In this document: positions 48,241-57,957 of the stretch, in pieces
Position numbering within the stretch: position 1 is the first letter of the stretch
How the letters are laid out: each line of letters opens with the position of its first letter
From: Aquanectria penicillioides
Taxonomy: Eukaryota; Ascomycota; Sordariomycetes; Hypocreales; Nectriaceae
Direction of reading: 5' to 3'
DNA: 64,000 bases
NCBI GenBank assembly: GCA_003415625.1
Contig: PYIU01000003.1
Location: 4,464,001-4,528,000 of the forward strand
Notes under the pieces: generated by a model
The model's input: only the letters and a program-made list of their open reading frames with translations
Database searches by the model: none
What the model was told of the DNA's origin: nothing
Made by a program: the position numbers and the translations under genes

Positions 48241-48499
48241 TGTTAATAGATATAGCGGCCGGGCAAAGGTAGTCATCGCTATAGACATAGCGGCCGGCCA
48301 CAAGCCGACCTTAAGGGCCTTATAGGCCTAGGTCTTAAGGCTATATATCCTTATAAGGGAATCCCTGCACTGTAAATAGGTGACTGCATTCTGCGACCAC
48401 TATCTAGCTGTTCCTTATGAATGCCAATTGATCTAGACCGACCCGTTGCGCATGTCGCCCGCTGTGACCGTCCCTGCGCGTGCCTGTATATTGTTTACA
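48241..48499 (+). repeat. Right LTR of the copia element
   Basis: Same length as the left LTR. Begins TGTTAATAG (mutated) and ends TTTACA (intact). Its second half is G+C-rich and intact where the left copy is mutated, and its first half is mutated where the left copy is intact. Confidence 0.95.
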
Positions 48500-48504
48500 G
48501 TTGT
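48500..48504 (+). repeat. Target-site duplication GTTGT, right copy
   Basis: Matches 30952-30956 exactly. Confidence 0.88.
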
Positions 48505-49404
48505 CAATGCGTCAATTAATTAATTATTTGCCATTGCCACTGCCATTGCCATCGCAAGCGGCGGGAACTCTATGTGCAAAACAAACTAGGAGCCAGATCC
48601 TGTCCAGTGGCAGTCTTGAACCTGGCACAACACGCTCCAGTCTCATCTCGCGTCTCGAAACGGTCACTGGCGGCGTCGGCGATGGGCGGCGAGCGATGAC
48701 ATCAACGCCAACACCAGAGTCTGTCAACAGAAGAGAGTCGGGATCGTCGGTCGCGACAGCGGGCCCCCCGTATAGCTGCTGCTGGCCCCTACGGTACCTA
48801 CAGTAGCGCCGGCTTGCTAAAGCCGACGGGAGGCTTCTGGCGGCCATGGAGATCCACTGAGGCGCCCGCTGTAACCCCCGGGTGGCCTGCTGGGCCCGGA
48901 GATGACCCCTGGATCACTCAGGGAGCCCCTGAATGGTCCCCTAACCCCAGCAAGGCCGGTGCTGCAAAACACCGCAGTGGCTGCCCCCCCCCCCCCAGCG
49001 GGAGCCTCGGTTGGCGGGCCTGTTGCGCTGCTGTATTTTGTATTTTGTACCGTCTTGAAGTTGTCCTGGTACAGTCGAAAAAAGCCTCGTCTTGGTTGGT
49101 CGCTCGCATTGCAGGGTCCGCTCTCTCCAATTCCACCCGAGCGTCTTGATCATCCACAAAACCCATTCCCGACTCTTCCGCCGATTGTTTTTCTTCCCTC
49201 CCTCGCCCGTCGCTCTCTCTTCTCTTTTTCTCTCCCTTCGTTTCGCTCCTTGTCCACCTGTCTGGGTTGTTGTCCTCTCCCCGGCCGGTCGGTCAATTGC
49301 GCAAATCTCGAAGCCTCCGCCAACCCCCGGGCCAACGCGTTTAGGTGATAACACGGAAATTGCTCCCGCTTCGCCCGACCTTCACCTTCACCTTCACCTT
49401 CACC
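48505..49404. other. Region between retrotransposon and PSG1-like gene
   Basis: About 900 bp of normal to G+C-rich sequence, promoter and pyrimidine-rich leader of the next gene. A C-run is at about 48985-48997. Four CTTCAC hexamers lie directly before the ATG at 49405. No other gene is supported. Confidence 0.6.
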
Positions 49405-50624
49405 ATGCACGCATCCAGCATCCTGCTGGCCCTGTCCGCCGTGGCTTCAGCTTCGGCCTCGGCTCTTCGCTACCGCGCTGCTGAACCAGCTCCTGCCCCG
49501 ACGGAGCCCCCGACCGTGGCTCTCCTCGCGAAGAGGGCCGCGCCCTCAGACGCCTGGGTCACGGTCAACGATGAAGCCCAGCCCGAGAAGACCATCACCC
49601 CCTCGATGACTGTTGTCGACGGAACCACCTCGTACAAGGATGGTGCTCCCCACGACCTCACGGCCTCTGTTTTCACCGTCACCTCTTGGGGAAAGATCTC
49701 TACCAGCACTGGCTCGCCTCCCAACCCAACTGCCACCAACAAGAACGGCCAGGGCGCCTTTGCCCGATGCCACAACCTGGACGGCGACCACGCCCCATTC
49801 TGTGACCCGTCTGCTGAGAGCCAATTGATTGTTGGCACGACCTACTATGGTAAGTAGACGTGAAGTTCCCGGCGCAAAAACAATACAATTCGAGACGAGC
49901 ACCGACTGACAATTGCGCTTGCAATTTAGTTACCTGGGATCCCGACTACTTCAACAAGACTGGCGACGCGCACGGCAACACCACCTACGAGGTGTCTTTC
50001 CGTCTCGACTACCTCAACCAGTCCAACTGGCAGCTGGAGAAGATTGAGCATTTCGACCGCAGCAACGCTAGCTTTGGTTTCTGGCCCTTCACCATCGACT
50101 CCAAGTACCTGAAGGGCAACCAGCAGCACAACTTCACCCTTTCGCTGTACAGCAACATCAAGGGCAGCACCCAGAAGACCAACGTCACCGCAATCTGGCT
50201 GCAGCTTTCCCAGTCCTCGCTCGATAGCACCACGGACAGCGCCGTCCCCAAGGGCCACACCCTGACCATTGCCTTGCCCACCGTCTTCGGCGCCATCATC
50301 CTGTTGGTCATTGGCGGCTTCATGTGGAACCGCAAGACTCGCGCCATCTCCATCGGCAACATCATGAGCCGTAGCCGCCATGGCTACAACGGCCGTAAGA
50401 AGCGCCGTCTTTTTGGCCGCAAGGACAGGGGTATCCAGCTCGACACCCGCGCCCCTGTCCCCGGCGACTACCGCGATGTCCCCGAGCGCCCTCGCCGTGA
50501 CAGCGACGCCCTCGGCAGCCTCGCCAACAGCCCCATTGACCCCTCGTTCCAGCACCAGGGCACCACCGGTGGTCACAACGCCTTCCGGGACGAGATCCAG
50601 AGACAGGAGCGCGAGCGGAGGTAG
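49405..50624 (+). CDS. Type I membrane glycoprotein, Psg1-like (Pma1 stabilisation in the Golgi)
   Basis: Model: exons 49405-49849 and 49930-50624, intron 80 bp (GTAAGT...TTAG), 379 residues. A signal peptide (MHASSILLALSAVASASA) is followed by a Kex2-type Lys-Arg at residues 43-44. The luminal domain has CHNLDGDHAPFC, then VGTTYYVTWDPDYFNKT across the splice join, and several Asn-X-Ser/Thr sites. One membrane helix (about 260-283, ALPTVFGAIILLVIGGFMW) precedes a basic, Arg-rich cytosolic tail. The VGxTYYVTWDPxYF text and layout fit the fungal Psg1 family; the yeast protein is cut by Kex2 and helps the plasma-membrane ATPase Pma1 through the Golgi. The membrane topology is clear; the Psg1 name is from memory of family text and only moderately sure. 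Confidence 0.85.
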
Positions 50625-51176
50625 ATAGACGACAAGAGGAGGATGGGCAGAAGTCGGCTGGATCGGTAGGATTGGATGTGTAGGCACTATCTTTGGATGG
50701 CATGAATTTGGACACCACAGGAGCAATGTCTCGCACCACGTTGGAAGTAATGATTGACATGATGCGTAACGAAAATAATAATACGAATGTCAAGTATTTT
50801 CACATCGAGCTCATGTGACGATGAAACTCGATGAAACTCACCCCTTCTGGTCTACAACAACAGAGGGCTCCGCACTAATTACGCCAGGCCATGAAGTAGT
50901 CGTAAACATCAAATCCCATCCCCTAAACTGGTAGGTAGCCTCTGGACGCCAGGTCATATGCCGAGTATAGAGCACGCGGCGAAAGACCGTAGAGACGAAA
51001 CATCAAAATCCATGACATCATATCCGGGTTTACTCTCATAGATGAAGCATTCGCACGTCGTGCGTGTTGGGTATTGTGAAGCCGTTGCATATCCCCCCTG
51101 CTCCCAAAAGCCAAAAATACGGCCATGAATGACATGCCAAATAGCAACTCCGAACCAGTCCCAATGCGCCGTGTGT
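50625..51176. other. Convergent 3' regions
   Basis: About 550 bp between the convergent Psg1-like and JmjC genes; no gene seen. The minus-strand frame 51381-50923 overlaps the JmjC gene end and is not convincing. Confidence 0.6.
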
Positions 51177-52667
51177 CTATTCCTTGATCCGTTTGGTATC
51201 TCGATCGTTCTGATCCTCCACATCCAAACCCCGTTTTGGCGTTTCCATTAATACAGCTGCCTCCGAAGTCGTAACCTCTCCTCGCTTCATTGGCGAATAT
51301 GCGGTACACAAGTTCAACCTGCTTTCCCCTTCTCCCAAAGGTCTCATGAGTTCGGCAGGGATTGCCGTGACGAGCTGACATCTTGCCTCACATGCTTGGT
51401 ACGTGTCGGTTGTCCAGTTTGCGTCAGCGTAGTTTTTTGCTTCAGCGATGGTATAGCCTGTGCTGAAACCCTCGTGGTATGCGTCAGGCAGGATGACAAT
51501 GGTCTCGCCCGGGCGTTGATCAACAATACGGAAGGGAATGCCAAGCTTTTCAAGCTTTTGGGGGAAGAAGAATTCTGCCCGATGGCGCATGAACTGAGAA
51601 CATCCTTCCTTCCTGCCGAGGGCCTCCTCGGCAACATCAACCGCGGTAGAAGGAACCACGATCCAAATCTTTCGACCTTTGTAGAGGTGATTGAGTGAGA
51701 CCAGGCGGAAATCTTCCGCATGGATTTGGAAGCTCGCACCAAAGTGGGGGCCGGACTCGTAGACATAAGGCGTATGGATTCCCGGAATGATGGCTCTTGT
51801 GTTATCCAGCTTGTCGCCTTTCAGTGGGTGGATGGGACTCCGCTCGGGTACACCAGCGGCACGGCGCTGATCTGGGGTCCACGCGGGGACATCGACCCGA
51901 TATCGAACATTGCGAATCTGTTTGCGATTGTTCTTGCGGAACATTTTGCGCAACTCGTCAAGTGCCTCGAAAGCGCTAGATGTACACTCGAGGTCGGAAA
52001 TGGACGGGGCAAAAGTACCCTCAGATGGAACGGTGTTAACGCGCCAGAAGCTGTTCTTTTTGATTTGGTTCGGCCTGTACGCATTGGCGGGGACTTTGTG
52101 GGGGAATTTTTCGGGGAGGGGCTCCTCGAGGCGGGAAGGGAGAATAATCTTGAAGCAACCATCATCGTCGGCACCCTGATGTCTGGCGAAGGCGAGCAAG
52201 GCAGAGAAGTCTCCCCATTGGTCCACTGTCGGCTGGAGGCGCAATATCCGGTGGCCCTCAGGACCATCATAGTCGTGGTCAATGGCAAACTCGGTGGGGT
52301 CAAGGTCGCTCAAGGCGGAGCTTGCACCAGAACTCTTTGGCGAGTGGACAGAGCCGGGGAAAGAGTTCAATGGTTCGAGAAGAGAGGGCTGAATGGGCAA
52401 GAGATTCTCAGAGGGAGGACTGTCGTGGTTGGTTTGGAGAGGTGTGGCTGATGTTGGTTGGATGACGACACTGGTAAGGATAGGATCTTTGTAAGGTTGT
52501 GGTTCTGTGTGATGAGAGTTGTGAGATGGGGGATCGGCTGCAGCGTGGGATTCGACCTTGGATTCGACCTTGGCAGGGACCTCGACCCGATTGTCGGAAG
52601 GGGACTCTGTGAGGGAAGGCAGAAGCGGAGGGATCGCCGCTTCAGAAGACGCCAGCTGCAAATCCAT
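51177..52667 (-). CDS. JmjN/JmjC-domain protein (putative histone demethylase-like oxygenase)
   Basis: A single exon of 496 residues on the minus strand, starting at the first ATG at 52667 (MDLQLASSE). Residues 1-135 are Pro/Ser-rich and likely disordered, with a small duplication (KVESKVES). A JmjN-like segment at about 140-180 reads ILRLQPTVDQWGDFSALLAF...GCFKIILP. The JmjC domain follows: FGASFQIHAEDF at 310-321 supplies the His316 and Glu318 expected of the iron site, SLNHLYKGRKIWIVVP follows, and AYHEGFSTGYTIAEAKNYA supplies the second His at 398. The layout resembles KDM4/JMJD2-type lysine demethylases but without PHD, Tudor or zinc-finger domains. The iron ligands are all present, so activity is possible. 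Target residue is unknown. Confidence 0.88.
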   Translation of the reverse strand: MDLQLASSEAAIPPLLPSLTESPSDNRVEVPAKVESKVESHAAADPPSHNSHHTEPQPYKDPILTSVVIQPTSATPLQTNHDSPPSENLLPIQPSLLEPLNSFPGSVHSPKSSGASSALSDLDPTEFAIDHDYDGPEGHRILRLQPTVDQWGDFSALLAFARHQGADDDGCFKIILPSRLEEPLPEKFPHKVPANAYRPNQIKKNSFWRVNTVPSEGTFAPSISDLECTSSAFEALDELRKMFRKNNRKQIRNVRYRVDVPAWTPDQRRAAGVPERSPIHPLKGDKLDNTRAIIPGIHTPYVYESGPHFGASFQIHAEDFRLVSLNHLYKGRKIWIVVPSTAVDVAEEALGRKEGCSQFMRHRAEFFFPQKLEKLGIPFRIVDQRPGETIVILPDAYHEGFSTGYTIAEAKNYADANWTTDTYQACEARCQLVTAIPAELMRPLGEGESRLNLCTAYSPMKRGEVTTSEAAVLMETPKRGLDVEDQNDRDTKRIKE

Positions 52668-54359
52668 TGAGGCTGGATGGGCCCTTTTGGATCCCGTTGC
52701 GACAGTCCAGGGCCGATGGCGATATTCGTCCGACGAACACGGTGCGATTGCGCAGTTTGGAGATGGCCCGATGTGTCCCAAGGGGATCACGCAGAAGGGT
52801 ATGTGTCGAAGCGGACGACGGGAGATGCTTAAATAGGGATTGATCGGCAATGACCAACGCCCGCGGACGAGAGAAGGGATCTAAAATTGAGTCGCAGGGC
52901 GGGCCACGGAATGCGCCGCCTTCTCATGCGACAAGCGACAAGCGACAAACGACAAACGACGAGCGACGAGAGACAAGCGGCAGGAGTAGAGTGGCGAAGC
53001 AGCGATGATGGACGACGGCTCCGACGATGGGGTGAGCGTCAGCGTCGACGGCTCGTGATTGCGAAGCTCGTTTGGACGGAATTGAGAGAAGTCTGAGAAA
53101 AGAAGGGACAGCCAAGGAGACAGGAGAGGTTCGCCTCAGGTCGCTCGGGTCAGGGCAGGTCAGCCAAGGCAAGGCAAGGTAAAGTTCTTCATCTGCTTGG
53201 AAGGAGCGAACTGTGCAAAGCCGGCGCAAGACTGCACCTGCGCACAACACCGAAGGGACGGTTGCGCCCACAGTCGCAAGTGGGGCGGCGTGGCTAGTGA
53301 TTCGGTACGTACCTGAGGAACCTGACATCTGCGAGCCGCAGTCTGCAAGGCCCCCTGGTTAGCGCCGGCACTCACAGGGCAAAGCTTAAAAAAAAAGGAA
53401 GCAGAAACGAGACTGGCAGCGCTTGTGGAACGTGAAGTCGATCCCGGAAACCTGGGGCGCGCGAGGGAAGAGCCAGCGGATTTGGTTTTGGGACGGGAGA
53501 CAGCGCGATGGGGCGCCTCGTCCTTTGGGGCCTCTGCTGGGTAAAAAGGAAAAGGAGGCCCTGTTTCTTCCGACGTCCCGGGACCGGAATCCGCGAGGGT
53601 TTTTTTTTTCTTCGACCCAAGTGGAGAGGCGGTGTCGGTGAGGGCGAGCTGCCACCTCTCACTGAAGGTTAACGCGGCTTTCTAGTTCTTCTAGCCGCGT
53701 ACGGAGACATTTGGTGCGGTGGAGCCCTCCCGCGAAGGCTCAGATCTGTGGCCGAGGCCCAGACAAAGGCGACGCAGCAGAGTTCATCTCGATTTTTGCA
53801 GATTGCCTTTGATCGACGATCTGTGCCAAGGCCCATTTCTCTAGATCGGGTTAGGGGCGTCTTGGCCACGTCCAACGGCCGCTCCCTTGGCGCCTGATCA
53901 ACGCTCTCTGCAACTGCCTTGACGGGCCATGACAGCTGTGAATCACTGTCATAGCTTTCTTTACATTGGCTTGGTGTGTTTCAGCGTTTCCCGCTCCCTT
54001 CTCTTATTCTTTGTATTTATCTTTTCAATCTCTCAATTCCTCTCAGCCTTTTCCCTCTCCCTGCTTCTTGACTGTTTCTGATCTCTCTCACATCCAAACC
54101 CGAGTCTTAGCCTTCACCAGACACAGCACTAACACCAAGCACAGAGATATCTGTACCCCGCCGGTATGTAACCCTAGCCATGCACCTGAACTCATCCACT
54201 CCACTGCCACTGTCCATTGAGTTGCGAAGTCATTATAGCATCTTGATGATCACCTAACCTCGCAACTCCTCACCAACTCATCTCTCGTCAATGTTTCTGC
54301 CTTGCGGCTGACATGCTTCGTAGGCACAACGTCAGGTAGAGGCCTAGTGGCTCATCGAA
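52668..54359. other. Divergent promoter region between JmjC and helicase genes
   Basis: About 1.7 kb with no supportable gene. It holds a 7-bp minisatellite (listed separately), an A-run at about 53388-53396, a T-run at about 53600-53608, and a pyrimidine-rich leader before the helicase gene. Confidence 0.55.
52928..52976 (+). repeat. Seven tandem copies of a 7-bp unit (GCGACAA)
   Basis: Three perfect GCGACAA copies are followed by four one- or two-base variants (ACGACAA, ACGACGA, GCGACGA, GAGACAA). Lies about 260 bp upstream of the JmjC start codon. Confidence 0.88.
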
Positions 54360-57300
54360 ATGTCTCGGGACCCTGTCACTATCCCTGCTGGGCTGGCCCT
54401 TGGCCCAGGAGATCTTGCCATTCTTGGCCAAGACCTTGTTCCCAGTACGAAGGTTCGGGTTCAGCTGGTAGCGCACACTCCTAAGCAAGCTGAGCAATAT
54501 TTTGGTTTCATCCTCACATTCCCGATGACTCGTCAAGAGGGAACTGGGCGTTGTTTTGGGCCCAACGGTCGAGTCACTGAAGAATACACGATTCTTGCCA
54601 AATTCTCCCCGAAAAACTATAGATTTGCTACTGGAATGGTACCTGCCAGCATCGATGAGAGAATTCGGCCAGGCACAAACATAGGAAATGCACCTCTGTT
54701 TCAATTATTGGTCGATTTGGATCCGAACCACCATGTTCATGTTCATGGCTTTGGATTACCATTTTCTAGCACAGATGCAGAGGTTGACTCGTGGATAAAC
54801 GAAGACGCCAAAATATGTGCTTCGCAGTCTTTGACAGACATTTTGCGTCGTCGAAGATATCGCTTCATCTACACGAAACAGACTGGCAAGCAAGAGCTTC
54901 AACAAGAGCTTGCACGAACACCATGGACAGGATATCTCTATGGATCAGAGTGCGTCAGAGCTACTTTCTAAGACTTTCCTTGTACGTGCCTAACAAAAAC
55001 TCTTCTAGTCATACGTGGGACCTGGAAAGATACTATGAGCAACTTCCCAGACTCAAAGGACCCAGATTCGCCGCATGTCGCAAATTTGACAATGACAACG
55101 ACATGATTACTTGCCTTACCCAGCCACACGTCCAGGATATGTTCTGGTTCCAGCGAGATATTGAGGAACTCAGTGAACAATATACCCAGGCAGTGCTTGT
55201 TCCTCTGCAAACCAACGCTTCCAGAAACTCAACAGAGTTTCATGTTGTTTTGCGTCTGAGCGCTGATTTTGTGAGTATTTGAAACTGCATGTAGTGTGAC
55301 ACAAACCTCCTGACACACGTATACGATAGTTCGACAAGTATGGAGTTGCCTGGAGGCGCCTCTCAAAGACCGACTTCCTGATACACATTCTGATTAAGAG
55401 GGGCGATGGCTCAGAGTCCATCTGGCAAGCTCGTCTTCTACAAAATCGAATCCCTCAGTACCATCCATACGGCAATTTTGTGTTGAAGACGATGCGAAAA
55501 AAGTTCGGCGCCTCGCCTTCTCCCCTGGTTCCATTTCAAGAAATAAAAAGGGCCATCAAGAATAACACTCAATCTTGGGATAGGGTGTATCTTTGGTTCG
55601 ACGAGAGCGCTGTTCCCGACGAATACTTGCAGCATGTTGAGATCGGTGACATGACGAACACGGACCAGTGTCGTGTTGAGTCCGTCAACCGGCTTCTTCC
55701 TGTATCAAAACCACACCCCCTTCCACTTTTATATTGTGAGTCAAGCGACGCATGCCATACTAAGATCATGATGAGTTAGTTCCGTGATCTGATCCGCGGC
55801 AATGGCTTTTGGGAAACCTGCAGTAACCCTCCAGCGCTCCGAAACTCCCCCAATAGCCAGACTGAGAATTCCTCAGACACCATTCCCCATTCGCCTGGTG
55901 TTCAAATGAGGAACCCCCCCAAGATCAATCTTTTCGAAATCCCCAACATTGCATTGAAAGATGTGATTCTTCGGCGGGTGGATGTGGACAAACGAGATTC
56001 ATTTCTTAAGTACATCGAGACCTCCACATTCGGCCTACTGGTATATTCCGGCTTCGCTGGATCTGGAAAATCCCAGTCTCTTAGTATTGTTGTCACCGGC
56101 TTGATTGCGAACCCGAGAGTCAAAAAGGTCTATGTTGCTGGCCCAACAAATGCAGCCACGAACGTCATCTGTGAGAGGATTGATCGGGTCTCGTCAGCCA
56201 TCTTTGACGAGTATAACAGAGAGACAGAAGGCCAAAAAATGAATCGAGCGCTCATACTGCGAGGTTTCTCCTTTTCACACGAAAAAGAAACCTTTTGGCG
56301 AGAAATGGCGCGCGGCCCGCACACTAGCTTTGATGAGCCGACGAAAAGGCACCGTTCAATTGCAAACTCCGTGGCATTCTATGCCCTCCAGGTTCTTGGT
56401 TTCGAGAGCGACATCGTCCCACGCCTTAATAACGGCTGCAGCCAGGCATTGTTCACTATCAGAGGCGAAGTGGAAACTCGGAATCAATTTTCAAAACTCC
56501 TGAAAATGGCTAGAAGGGAAGTTTTGGTGACCAGTGTATTGCGCGGCTGCCAGTCCGCTGCACTGAAACGTCTCATGGAGAAGATCGTCCTCTGCGCAGA
56601 TGTTGTTTGCACGACCCCATACCTGTCTGGTACTCCGTTTTACAGTGAGGCAAACAAAATGAGCGATGTGGTAGTGCTGGATGAAGGTGGCGCGATGTGC
56701 CGAGCTGATGCAATTCAGGTGTGGGGAAACACCTTTCGGCCATGCATCATTGCAGGGGATGAGAACCAGCTTCCCCCAACCATCATGTCAATCCACGACG
56801 TATGGGAGCACCTAGGAAGCGATAGGATGGTTGTTGGAGAACGGCCCCGCCGATCACTTCGCCCACGAAGAATCAAACCGAACAGTCCTGGCGACCATTG
56901 TAACCGTTTCGGATTGGATGGCAAGCTGTCCATCATCGAGCATATAAAATTCATGGGCTGGAATGTCTATGAACTTAATGTGCAGCACCGGATTGTGAAT
57001 GGTGGATTCGATCTCAGCCAAGAGGTATTTTATCCAGACCTGGCCGGTCTACTTACGTACGGTCCTACGGCGGGTGTTGAGCACCACCCATTGACCCCAA
57101 AGGTGGAACAGTGGCTTCGAGAGAAGCACCCTAATAACCTCCCCTTGACTTCTCCCAACTACCCAACCTATTTCGAGGTGCAAGGCATTTGTGAGACAGA
57201 CTCAGTGGGATCACGGATCAATACCCGCCAGAACGAGTGCGCTCTAAGCCTGGGCCGAAGTCTGATGCTTGACCTTCAACTCGACTCCGCTTCGCTTGTC

Positions 57301-57837
57301 TTTATTTCCATGTACGGCCACAACCTGTTGGAGCTGCAACGGATGATCCGCGAAGACGAGGCCTTGAATGAAGTCAAATGCCACACATTGGATTCCTTCC
57401 AAGGCAGGGAGGCCCCTATCGTAATCCTCGTACTTTGCATCAACGTTGATACTGGCCCCGGTTTCGTTGGTGAACCTCAGCGGCTGAACTGCGCAATAAC
57501 TCGCCACACAGATGCTCTTCTAATCATTGGTAATTCTAGCGACCGGCACTCCGAGTCCTTCGAATTGGCCAAGATGTTTAGGTTGCTCTGTCGAGAAGAC
57601 CGTGTCTTACACGTGCCTTCCAAGAGTTTGAACAGAGAGCAATCTCGTCAAGACCCGTTTGCGTCTCAAGACGAAGAGTTCCGCTATTTGTTTTCCATGC
57701 GTAACTTGCCTCTAGCTCGAATCGAGCCAGAAGATGACTCAAGTGACTCAGCGGAGGCGGTTGAAGGAGAGCAAGTTGGTGAAGCAGAGCAAGTTGGTGA
57801 AGCAGAGCAGGCGGCCGAAGCTGAGCAGGTAGTTTAG
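54360..57837 (+). CDS. UPF1-like superfamily 1 helicase with uncharacterised N-terminal region; gene model uncertain
   Basis: Probable exons: 54360-54949, 55009-55270, 55330 to about 55700-55735, then about 55780-57837. The first two introns are clean (59 bp each, GTGCGT...CTAG and GTGAGT...ATAG). The N-terminal region of about 400 residues has no recognised domain. The C-terminal part carries SF1 motifs: Walker A GFAGSGKS, motif II VVLDEGG (DEGG rather than DEAA/DEAS), motif III GDENQLPP, then SMYGHNLLELQRM, HTLDSFQGREAPIVIL and RLNCAITRHTDALLIIG for motifs V-VI, as in UPF1/SETX/ZNFX-type RNA helicases. The tail is a degenerate acidic repeat (QVGEAE) ending at TAG 57835-57837. The third intron is a problem: the strong GTGAGT donor at 55736 with the nearest acceptor (55779) leaves the helicase out of frame. 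Could be two genes, an unusual intron or a decaying gene. Confidence 0.65.
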
Positions 57838-57957
57838 TCAGGGCATGTAGGCGAAGTAGATCAAGTGGAAGAAGCAGGGCAAGTCGGTGTGGCAGAACAG
57901 CCGGTTGAAGCTGGGGAGGAGGTTGAAGCAGAACGTGGGTTTGCTGGAGAGAGCTAA
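57769..57957 (+). repeat. Acidic coding repeat continuing past the helicase stop codon
   Basis: Units of about 24 bp encoding EQVGEA-like octapeptides run from about 57769. A TAG at 57835-57837 interrupts them, but the same frame goes on with related units (VEEAGQVG, VEAGEEVEAE) to TAA at 57955-57957. Confidence 0.75.

Larger units (their letters stand above)
30957..48499 (+). mobile_element. RIP-mutated Ty1/copia LTR retrotransposon containing a nested Ty3/gypsy element
   Basis: Direct LTRs of 259 bp each (30957-31215, 48241-48499) bound the element and are flanked by GTTGT duplications. Removing the nested 12,414-bp element and a 4-bp duplication leaves about 5.1 kb, a normal copia length. 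The order of recognisable pieces (gag zinc knuckle, protease, integrase, then reverse transcriptase and RNase H) is that of Ty1/copia, not Ty3/gypsy. Every frame is broken by many TAA and TAG codons, and catalytic codons are changed by C-to-T or G-to-A transitions, the pattern of RIP. The element cannot code for working proteins. It is oriented + and lies upstream of a tRNA-Leu gene. Confidence 0.95.

Noticed and set aside
30957..48499. The A+T-rich block as a centromere or an inserted mitochondrial or bacterial segment
   Set aside because: Paired LTRs, target duplication, primer site, polypurine tracts and ordered pol motifs explain it as nested retrotransposons altered by RIP. No mitochondrial gene was recognised.
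30957..48499. CRISPR-like or phage-like system
   Set aside because: The window is fungal; no direct-repeat array with spacers and no phage gene was seen.
52668..52850. Upstream extension of the JmjC frame to 52850
   Set aside because: The extension begins at TTG, contains no ATG, and adds a leader unlike the rest. The first ATG at 52667 is preferred.
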